Positions 5,823 to 11,136 of a stretch of DNA of 11,136 nt are shown here, piece after piece. Made by a program: the position numbers and the translations under genes. Within the stretch, counting starts at the first letter, position 1, and each line of letters starts with the position of its first letter. The notes beneath the pieces are model-generated. The model was not told where the DNA came from. It did no database searches and saw only the letters and a program-made list of their open reading frames with translations. Source of the stretch: VFMC01 sp044359565 (GTDB lineage Bacteria; Actinomycetota; Acidimicrobiia; Acidimicrobiales; Ilumatobacteraceae); assembly GCA_044359565.1 (NCBI GenBank), contig JBIKLX010000103.1, forward strand, positions 1-11,136, written 5' to 3'.

Positions 5823-5844
5823 CACAGTCGTTCGGTGATGCGTG

Positions 5845-5850
5845 TAGGTT
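5845..5850 (+). promoter_or_regulatory. -10 element TAGGTT of the leaderless arc promoter
   Basis: TAGGTT fits TANNNT and is followed by six bases (CCCCAC) and ATG 5857. No Shine-Dalgarno is present, so arc is probably translated from a leaderless transcript. No clear -35 is seen. Confidence 0.6.
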
Positions 5851-5856
5851 CCCCAC

Positions 5857-7569
5857 ATGGCACATGCCGATGACGACAACCCCGATGTCGTGCGAGCCCA
5901 GGTGCTGGTGCTCGAGCAGGAGATCGCCGATCTGCGTCGCCGCTTGGCCGACGCACCGAAGCGGATGCGTGCCCTCGAAGAACGCCTGCTCGAGACGAAG
6001 GGGCAGTTGGCCCAGGCCGTCTCGCAGAACGAGAAGCTGAGCTACACCCTGCGCGAGGCCCGCGAACACATCGCCACGCTGCGCGACGAGGTCGACAAGC
6101 TGAGCCAGCCGCCCTCGGCGTACGGCGTGGTGGTGGGCAAGAACGACGACGGCACCGTCGACGTGCTCACCAGCGGCCGCAAGATGCGTGTCAGCCTGCA
6201 TCCCGAGATCGACCACGACGCCCTCGACCGGGGTGCCGAGGTGGTGCTGAACGAGAGCTTCAACGTCGTGCTGGCCCGCAGCCCCGAGGCCACCGGCGAG
6301 GTGGTCACCATCCGCGAGCTGATGGACGACGGTGTGCGTGCTCTCGTGGTGGGGCGCGCCGACGAAGAACGCGTGTGCGAACTGGCCGACAGCGTGCGCG
6401 GCATGCACCTGCGGGCCGGCGACACGATGCGCCTCGACACCCGCACCAACCTGCTGCTCGAGCGCCTGCCCCGGCCCGAGGTGGAAGACCTGCTGCTCGA
6501 GGAGGTGCCCGACATCGGCTACGCCGACATCGGCGGTCTCGACGCCCAGATCGAGCAGATCGCCGATGCCGTGGAACTGCCGTTCCTGTACGCCGAACTG
6601 TTCGCCGAGCACCAGCTGCCCGCGCCGAAGGGCATCTTGCTGTACGGCCCCCCAGGATGCGGCAAGACCCTCATCGCCAAGGCGGTGGCCAACTCGCTCG
6701 CCACCAAGGTGGCCGAAAAGACCGGTGGCGAGAAGGGCCGCAGCTACTTCATCAACATCAAGGGCCCCGAACTGCTGAACAAGTACGTCGGCGAGACCGA
6801 ACGCCAGATCCGCCTCGTGTTCCAGCGGGCGCGCGAAAAAAGCGAGGAGGGCTGGCCGGTCATCGTGTTCTTCGACGAGATGGATTCGATGTTCCGCACC
6901 CGGGGCTCGGGCATCAGCTCCGATATGGAGAGCACCATCGTGCCGCAGCTGCTGGCCGAGATCGACGGTGTGGAGGGTCTGCGCAATGTCATCGTCATCG
7001 GTGCCACCAACCGCGAAGACCTCATCGACCCGGCCATCCTCCGGCCCGGCCGCCTCGACGTGAAGATCAAGATCGAGCGCCCCGATGCAGGTGCGGCACG
7101 GCAGATCTTTGCCCAGTACCTCACCGACGAGATCCCCATCGCTGCGGGCGAACAGATCCCGGCCATGATCGACGCCACCGTGGCCGAGATGTACCGCGAC
7201 GACGAGGCCAACCAGTTCCTCGAGGTCACGTACCAGAACGGCGACAAGGAGATCTTGTACTACAAGGACTTCTCGTCGGGCGCGATGATCGAGAACATCG
7301 TGCGACGGGCCAAGAAGTTGGCCATCAAGCGGGTCATCGCCGGTGGACCGCGCGGTGTGTGCACACAAGACCTGCTCGACTCGATCAAGCAGGAGTACAA
7401 AGAGCACGAAGACCTGCCCAACACCACCAACCCCGACGACTGGGCGAAGATCTCGGGCAAGAAGGGCGAGCGCATCGTGTTCATCCGCACGCTGGTGTCG
7501 GGCCGGGCCGAGGCCGATCGCTCGGGTGGTCGTGCCATCGAGCGGGTAGGAACCGGGCAATACCTGTGA
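5857..7569 (+). CDS. arc: proteasome-associated AAA+ ATPase ARC/Mpa
   Basis: 570 residues. Order: N-terminal coiled coil (about 13-83), which in this family binds Pup; tandem OB domains (about 86-230); and an AAA+ module with Walker A G-P-P-G-C-G-K-T (264-271, Lys270), pore loop K-Y-V-G in L-L-N-K-Y-V-G-E-T-E, Walker B F-F-D-E (338-341) and the arginine pair in L-R-P-G-R (396, 399). The C-terminus is G-Q-Y-L, with penultimate Tyr569: the motif that docks Mpa into the 20S alpha ring and opens its gate. The hexamer captures pupylated proteins, unfolds them with ATP and threads them into PrcA/PrcB in the cytoplasm. It is transcribed from its own leaderless promoter divergent from ferredoxin; dop follows after 56 nt with a second promoter. 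All key residues are present. Confidence 0.97.
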   Translation: MAHADDDNPDVVRAQVLVLEQEIADLRRRLADAPKRMRALEERLLETKGQLAQAVSQNEKLSYTLREAREHIATLRDEVDKLSQPPSAYGVVVGKNDDGTVDVLTSGRKMRVSLHPEIDHDALDRGAEVVLNESFNVVLARSPEATGEVVTIRELMDDGVRALVVGRADEERVCELADSVRGMHLRAGDTMRLDTRTNLLLERLPRPEVEDLLLEEVPDIGYADIGGLDAQIEQIADAVELPFLYAELFAEHQLPAPKGILLYGPPGCGKTLIAKAVANSLATKVAEKTGGEKGRSYFINIKGPELLNKYVGETERQIRLVFQRAREKSEEGWPVIVFFDEMDSMFRTRGSGISSDMESTIVPQLLAEIDGVEGLRNVIVIGATNREDLIDPAILRPGRLDVKIKIERPDAGAARQIFAQYLTDEIPIAAGEQIPAMIDATVAEMYRDDEANQFLEVTYQNGDKEILYYKDFSSGAMIENIVRRAKKLAIKRVIAGGPRGVCTQDLLDSIKQEYKEHEDLPNTTNPDDWAKISGKKGERIVFIRTLVSGRAEADRSGGRAIERVGTGQYL

Positions 7570-7613
7570 TCACCGGCTGCACCGAGGCCGCTGCGCTGGA
7601 ACTGTCCGGCCGA

Positions 7614-7619
7614 TAGGGT
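7614..7619 (+). promoter_or_regulatory. -10 element TAGGGT of the leaderless dop promoter
   Basis: TAGGGT fits TANNNT, followed by six bases (GCCGCC) and ATG 7626, the same geometry as at arc. The 56-nt gap after arc holds no clear terminator hairpin, so dop-pup-prcBA may be read both from arc and from this promoter. Confidence 0.6.
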
Positions 7620-7625
7620 GCCGCC

Positions 7626-9137
7626 ATGGCGATCCCGAAGGTCTGCGGCATCGAGACCGAGTACGGGATCCTGGTGCGGGGCGCCGACAACAACCCGGTG
7701 CTTGCGTCGTCGCTGCTGATCAACGCCTATCTGGGCAGTGCCGCCCGCGGTGCGAACCCGACCAGTCCGTCGCTGCGTGCCGGGTGGGACTACCAGGACG
7801 AACACCCCGGACGCGATGCCCGCGGGTTCAGCCTCGACGACATGTTCGCCCCCGAGATCGAGAGCCATCTGGTGAATGCCGTGCTCACCAACGGCGCCCG
7901 CTACTACGTCGACCATGCCCACCCTGAGATCTCCACCCCCGAGTGCCGCGACGCGCTCGAGGTGGTGCGCTTCGACCGGGCTGCCGAAGCCATCATCGCC
8001 GCCAGCATGGAGGCGGCTCGAGCGCTGCTGCCTGACGGCGCCGAGGTGCTGTGCCACAAGAACAACTCCGACGGCAAGGGCAACAGCTACGGCTGCCACG
8101 AGAACTACCTGCTCGCCCGCGAAGTGCCCTTCGGCCGTCTGGTCGCCCAGATCACGCCGCATTTCGTCACCCGCCAGGTGGTGGTGGGCGCGGGCAAGGT
8201 GGGTTGCGAACTGCCCGGTGTGGGTGCCGACCAGGTGCCCTATCAGATCAGCCAGCGCGCCGACTTCTTCGAAGAGGAGGTGGGCCTCGAGACCACGCTG
8301 AAACGCCCCATCGTGAACACCCGCGACGAGCCGCACTGCGATGCCACCAAGTACCGGCGCCTGCACGTCATCGTGGGCGATGCGAACATGAGCGAAACGG
8401 CCACGCTGGTGAAGGTGGGCGCTACGGCCATCCTGCTCGCCATGATCGAAGACGATGTCGTCGGCGACGAATGGCTGCTCGCCAACCCGGTGGGGGCCAT
8501 CCGGCAGGTGAGCCACGACCCCACCCTGCAGCGCACCATCCTGCTGCGCTCGGGTCGCCGGGCGACGGCGCTCGAGGTGCAGTGGGGGCTGTACCAGCAG
8601 GCTCGCCGGTACGCCGGTACACACGGCCTCGAGGCGGTGGGTGCAGAGGTGGGCGAGCAGGTGCTCGACCTGTGGGAGACCATGCTGGCCGGTCTGGAAC
8701 GCGACCCCGACGAGGTCGCCCATCTCGTCGACTGGGTGGCCAAGCGCCGTGTGGTCGAGGGATTCGCCGAACGGCACGGCCTGCGCGTGGGCGATGCACG
8801 CCTGAAGGCACTCGACCTGCAGTACCACGACATGCGGCCCGACAAGTGCCTGGCGCGCCGGGTGGGCCTCGCCACGGTGGTGTCGGCCGACGACGTCACA
8901 CACTCGATGACCGAACCCCCCGACACCACCCGCGCCTATTTCCGTGGGCGCTGCCTGGCCAAGTGGCCGAACGACATCGTGGCCGCGAACTGGGATTCGC
9001 TGGTGTTCGACGTGGGTCGCGACCCCCTTCGCCGCGTACCGATGATGGAACCGCTGCGCGGCACCCGTCATCACGTGGCTAGGTTGATCGACGAAAGTGA
9101 CACGGCGGCCGACCTGCTCGCCCGCCTCGACACCTGA
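7626..9137 (+). CDS. dop: deamidase/depupylase of Pup
   Basis: 503 residues, the usual length for Dop. It has the carboxylate-amine-ligase-like fold shared with PafA and glutamine synthetase: G-I-E-T-E-Y-G (8-14) carries metal-binding Glu10/Glu12, and Y-Y-V-D-H-A-H-P-E (93-101) carries the catalytic Asp96 and Glu101. Dop is told from the ligase PafA by the insertion at about 40-68 (N-P-T-S-P, W-D-Y-Q-D-E, R-D-A-R-G), the so-called Dop loop, which PafA lacks. Dop deamidates the C-terminal Gln of Pup where needed and cleaves Pup from substrates. Because the Pup encoded next door already ends in Glu, here depupylation should be its main work. Pup follows after 28 nt. Start supported by the leaderless promoter and by alignment of M-A-I-P-K-V-C-G-I-E-T-E to known Dop N-termini. 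Confidence 0.96.
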   Translation: MAIPKVCGIETEYGILVRGADNNPVLASSLLINAYLGSAARGANPTSPSLRAGWDYQDEHPGRDARGFSLDDMFAPEIESHLVNAVLTNGARYYVDHAHPEISTPECRDALEVVRFDRAAEAIIAASMEAARALLPDGAEVLCHKNNSDGKGNSYGCHENYLLAREVPFGRLVAQITPHFVTRQVVVGAGKVGCELPGVGADQVPYQISQRADFFEEEVGLETTLKRPIVNTRDEPHCDATKYRRLHVIVGDANMSETATLVKVGATAILLAMIEDDVVGDEWLLANPVGAIRQVSHDPTLQRTILLRSGRRATALEVQWGLYQQARRYAGTHGLEAVGAEVGEQVLDLWETMLAGLERDPDEVAHLVDWVAKRRVVEGFAERHGLRVGDARLKALDLQYHDMRPDKCLARRVGLATVVSADDVTHSMTEPPDTTRAYFRGRCLAKWPNDIVAANWDSLVFDVGRDPLRRVPMMEPLRGTRHHVARLIDESDTAADLLARLDT

Positions 9138-9165
9138 GCCAGTTCCGACCAGGAGACCCGATCCG

Positions 9166-9360
9166 ATGGCAGAGCGCACCCACAAGCAGAAGCCCGCACC
9201 GGCCCGCACCGACGACGAGGTGGTCGATGCCCCGGCATCGACTGCTACCGGCGACAAGTTGCGCGCCGAACTCGACGACCTGCTCGACGAGATCGACGAC
9301 GTGCTCGAGACCAATGCCGAGGACTTCGTGAAGTCGTACGTCCAGAAGGGCGGCGAGTAG
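9166..9360 (+). CDS. pup: prokaryotic ubiquitin-like protein Pup, GGE form
   Basis: 64 residues, the family's normal length. The chain is disordered and charged at the N-terminus. Residues about 30-52 (K-L-R-A-E-L-D-D-L-L-D-E-I-D-D-V-L) form the helix that pairs with the ARC coiled coil. F-V-K-S-Y-V-Q-K-G-G-E closes the protein, the standard Pup tail. The last residue is Glu64, not Gln, so PafA could attach it to substrate lysines without prior deamidation. A Shine-Dalgarno AGGAG (9151-9155) lies ten bases before ATG 9166. prcB starts five bases after the stop, so pup and the 20S genes are co-transcribed. Many actinobacteria (M. tuberculosis, for example) encode Gln; Glu forms are known in others, such as Corynebacterium. 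Confidence 0.97.
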   Translation: MAERTHKQKPAPARTDDEVVDAPASTATGDKLRAELDDLLDEIDDVLETNAEDFVKSYVQKGGE

Positions 9361-9365
9361 TCGCG

Positions 9366-10157
9366 ATGGCGATGCCGTTCTTCCAACCCGGTGACGATCC
9401 GGGATCGAGCTTCCCTGAACTGCTGCGACGAATCGGTGCGGTTCCGCCTGCTGTCGATGCCTCGCTCGGCACGGGTGTGCTCAGCGTGCCCCACGCCACC
9501 ACCTGTGTGGCGCTGCGCTACGCCGACGGTGTCGTCATGGCGGGCGACCGTCGGGCCACCAGTGGCAACCTCATCAGTCACCGCGGCATGGAGAAGGTGG
9601 TGCAGGCCGATCGCCACAGCGGTGTGGCCATCGCCGGAGCCGCCGGGCCGGCAATGGAGATGATCAAGCTGTTCGCCTTGCAGCTCGAGCACTACGAGAA
9701 GGTCGAGGGTTCGTCGCTCAGCCTCGAGGGCAAGGCCAACCAGCTGTCGATGATGGTGCGTGGCAACCTGCCCGCAGCCATGCAGGGCTTGGTGGTGGTG
9801 CCGCTGTTCGCCGGGTTCGACACCCGGCGCGGCGTGGGGCGGCTGTGGAGCTACGACGTCACCGGTGGGCGCTACGAGGAGAGCGAGTACTCGGCCACCG
9901 GGTCGGGCAGCCTGCACGCGGGAACCGTCGTGAAGGTGGGGTACCGCGATGGCCTGAGCCGCGACGAGGCGGTGAAGCTGGCGTGCTCCGCGCTGTGGGA
10001 GGCCGCCGACGCCGACTCGGCCACCGGTGGGCCCGACGCCCTGCGGGGTATCTATCCGGTGGTGGCCACCATCACCGCCGACGGCTGGCAGCGACTCGAC
10101 GACGCCGACCTCGCCGCCCGGTACGAGGCGATCGTCGCGGAGGTGCGGAACCGATGA
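9366..10157 (+). CDS. prcB: 20S proteasome beta subunit, catalytic
   Basis: 263 residues: a propeptide of 44 residues and a mature chain beginning at Thr45 in P-H-A-T-T-C-V-A-L. Counting from Thr45 as 1, Asp17 (Asp61, in A-G-D-R-R) and Lys33 (Lys77, in M-E-K-V-V) fall exactly where the N-terminal nucleophile mechanism needs them; G-S-G-S-L and D-A-D-S-A-T-G-G supply the later active-site region. The propeptide contains S-F-P-E-L-L-R-R, as in other PrcB propeptides. Fourteen such subunits form the two inner rings of the 20S core that degrades proteins fed by ARC. Odd: the residue before the catalytic Thr is Ala44, whereas Gly is almost universal there. Start ATG 9366 is five bases after pup; Met3 is an alternative. 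The stop overlaps the prcA start (ATGA). Confidence 0.96.
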   Translation: MAMPFFQPGDDPGSSFPELLRRIGAVPPAVDASLGTGVLSVPHATTCVALRYADGVVMAGDRRATSGNLISHRGMEKVVQADRHSGVAIAGAAGPAMEMIKLFALQLEHYEKVEGSSLSLEGKANQLSMMVRGNLPAAMQGLVVVPLFAGFDTRRGVGRLWSYDVTGGRYEESEYSATGSGSLHAGTVVKVGYRDGLSRDEAVKLACSALWEAADADSATGGPDALRGIYPVVATITADGWQRLDDADLAARYEAIVAEVRNR

Positions 10158-10834
10158 GCATGCCCTTCTACGTCGCGCCCGAGCAGGTGATGAAGGATCG
10201 GGCCGATTACGCCCGCAAAGGCATCGCCCGGGGCCGCGCTCTCGTGGCCGTGCGGTATGTCGACGGCATCGCGCTCGTCGCCGAGAACCCGTCGAACACG
10301 CTGCGCAAGATCAGCGAGATCTACGACCGCATCGCCTTCGCCGGTGTGGGCAAGTACAACGAGTTCGACCAGCTCCGTGTCGCCGGCGTGCGCGCCGCCG
10401 ACCTGAAGGGTTTCCAGTACTCGCGCGACGACGTCGACGCGCGCAGCCTGGCCAACCAGTACGCGCAGATCCTCGGCCAGATCTTCACCCACGAGATGAA
10501 GCCGATGGAGGTCGAGATCCTCGTCGCCGAGGTGGGCGCCAATGGTGCCGACGACCAGCTGTTCCACATCCTCTACGACGGCACCGTCATGGACGAACGA
10601 CAGTTCAGCGTGCTCGGTGGCGATGCCGAGTCGATCACCGGGCGCCTCCGCGAACTCGACCACGCCGAGTTGTCGCTCGGTGCCGCCCTCGTGGCTGCCA
10701 CCAGCGCGCTCAGCGGGCCCGATCGCACCCTGAAGGCCGAAGACCTCGAGGTGGCGGTGCTGGCCCGCAGCAACGGTCGGCGCTGCTTCCGGCGCCTCGC
10801 CGACGACGAGGTCGCGGCGCTCCTGGCGGGCTGA
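10154..10834 (+). CDS. prcA: 20S proteasome alpha subunit
   Basis: 226 residues. The N-terminus M-S-M-P-F-Y-V-A-P-E-Q-V-M-K-D-R matches the actinobacterial alpha-subunit gate region, followed by A-R-K-G-I-A-R-G, the A-E-N-P-S segment and K-I-S-E-I-Y-D-R, all diagnostic. It lacks a propeptide and a catalytic Thr, as expected. Heptamers form the outer rings of the 20S core; the N-termini close the entry pore and the pockets between subunits receive the G-Q-Y-L tail of ARC. The acidic C-terminal tail found in M. tuberculosis PrcA is missing: the chain ends at A-L-L-A-G. ATG 10154 overlaps the prcB stop and has GGAGG (10139-10143) ten bases upstream. pxpA starts two bases after the stop, so the operon continues. 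Confidence 0.96.
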   Translation: MSMPFYVAPEQVMKDRADYARKGIARGRALVAVRYVDGIALVAENPSNTLRKISEIYDRIAFAGVGKYNEFDQLRVAGVRAADLKGFQYSRDDVDARSLANQYAQILGQIFTHEMKPMEVEILVAEVGANGADDQLFHILYDGTVMDERQFSVLGGDAESITGRLRELDHAELSLGAALVAATSALSGPDRTLKAEDLEVAVLARSNGRRCFRRLADDEVAALLAG

Positions 10835-10836
10835 CA

Positions 10837-11136
10837 ATGCGGCCGATCGACCTGAACGCCGACGTCGGCGAGGGCTTCGGTCGGTGGGTGCTCGGCGACG
10901 ACGACGCCCTGATGGGCATCATCACCTCGGCCAACGTGGCCTGCGGCTTCCATGCCGGCGACCCGTCCACCATCCGGCGCACCTGCGCCGCTGCGGTCCG
11001 CCACGGGGTGGCCATGGGCGCGCAGGTGTCGTACCCCGATCTGGTCGGCTTCGGACGACGGTTCATCGACATCGACCCCGATGAGCTCGCCGACGCCGTC
11101 GTGTACCAGATCGGTGCCCTCGACGCGCTGGCCCGG
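10837..11136 (+). CDS. pxpA: 5-oxoprolinase subunit A (LamB/YcsF family), 5' part
   Basis: The first 100 residues; the frame is open to the window end. D-L-N-A-D-V-G-E-G-F-G (5-15), D-D-D-A-L-M (21-26), and S-A-N-V-A-C-G-F-H-A-G-D-P (31-43) are the signature blocks of PxpA/YcsF, followed by G-A-Q-V-S-Y-P-D-L-V-G-F-G-R-R. PxpA works with PxpB and PxpC to split 5-oxo-L-proline (pyroglutamate) to glutamate with ATP, in the cytoplasm. The ATG lies two bases after the prcA stop and has no strong Shine-Dalgarno, so translation is probably coupled to prcA. pxpB/pxpC, if present, would be expected next, outside the window. Its position at the end of a proteasome operon is unusual to my knowledge. Confidence 0.93.
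   Translation, partial: MRPIDLNADVGEGFGRWVLGDDDALMGIITSANVACGFHAGDPSTIRRTCAAAVRHGVAMGAQVSYPDLVGFGRRFIDIDPDELADAVVYQIGALDALAR

Noticed and set aside
5488..7560. Very long minus-strand open frame (690 codons) that runs in frame into the ferredoxin gene
   Set aside because: It is antisense to arc, has low-complexity composition, and crosses the divergent promoter region. Only its last 81 codons, with their own ATG, Shine-Dalgarno and ferredoxin motifs, are real.
6375..7616. Plus-strand open frame of 413 codons inside arc
   Set aside because: It is a frame-shifted reading of arc, dominated by Arg, Pro and His, with no motif.
7260..9917. Minus-strand open frame of 885 codons opposite dop, pup and prcB
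   Set aside because: High GC at third codon positions suppresses stops on the opposite strand. The composition (His, Gly, Val, Asp rich) is that of an antisense shadow and no domain is recognisable.
1..11136. CRISPR arrays, transposons, tRNA or rRNA genes, long direct repeats
   Set aside because: None was found by eye on either strand; the window is filled with ordinary coding sequence.

Overview
The window reads as high-GC actinobacterial chromosome. A Pup-proteasome locus (ARC/Mpa ATPase, Dop, Pup, 20S beta and alpha subunits) is its core, together with an actinobacterial holin-X-like membrane protein and promoters whose -10 element sits directly in front of the start codon. Gene content and style would suit the class Acidimicrobiia, but that placement is inference, not a search result. 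Coding density is very high: no gene-free stretch exceeds about 125 bases, and no rRNA, tRNA, CRISPR, insertion sequence or prophage was found.

Layout. 1-438: 3' end of an NDP-forming acyl-CoA synthetase-like protein. 439-1848: membrane-anchored S13-type D-Ala-D-Ala carboxypeptidase. 1884-2543: stand-alone LON substrate-binding-domain protein with its own leaderless-type promoter. 2626-3472: three small, tightly packed genes (holin-X-like two-helix protein, one-helix 68-residue protein, basic 89-residue protein). 3490-5412: a three-gene unit with 1-nt and 4-nt junctions: a beta-grasp ubiquitin-like sulfur carrier (tail Gly-Gly-Ala), a TtuA-type tRNA thiolase and a TrmI-type tRNA m1A58 methyltransferase. 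A perfect 10-bp hairpin (5442-5465) separates this unit from a convergent ferredoxin gene (5733-5488, minus strand). A compact divergent promoter region with several dyads lies between ferredoxin and arc.

5857-10834 is the Pup-proteasome locus in the order arc, dop, pup, prcB, prcA. arc and dop each have a TANNNT-N6-ATG leaderless promoter; pup, prcB and prcA follow dop with short gaps or an overlap. Two nt after prcA begins pxpA, a 5-oxoprolinase subunit, cut by the window end. The genes form a coherent degradation route: Dop processes or removes Pup, ARC recognises and unfolds pupylated proteins, and PrcA/PrcB degrade them. The ligase PafA is not in the window.

Most notable points: the sulfur-carrier/TtuA/TrmI unit predicts linked modification of tRNA positions 54 and 58 in the T loop; the carrier has one residue beyond its Gly-Gly; PrcB has Ala instead of Gly before its catalytic Thr; Pup is encoded with C-terminal Glu; pxpA is tightly coupled to the proteasome operon; and the same promoter architecture recurs before at least three genes.
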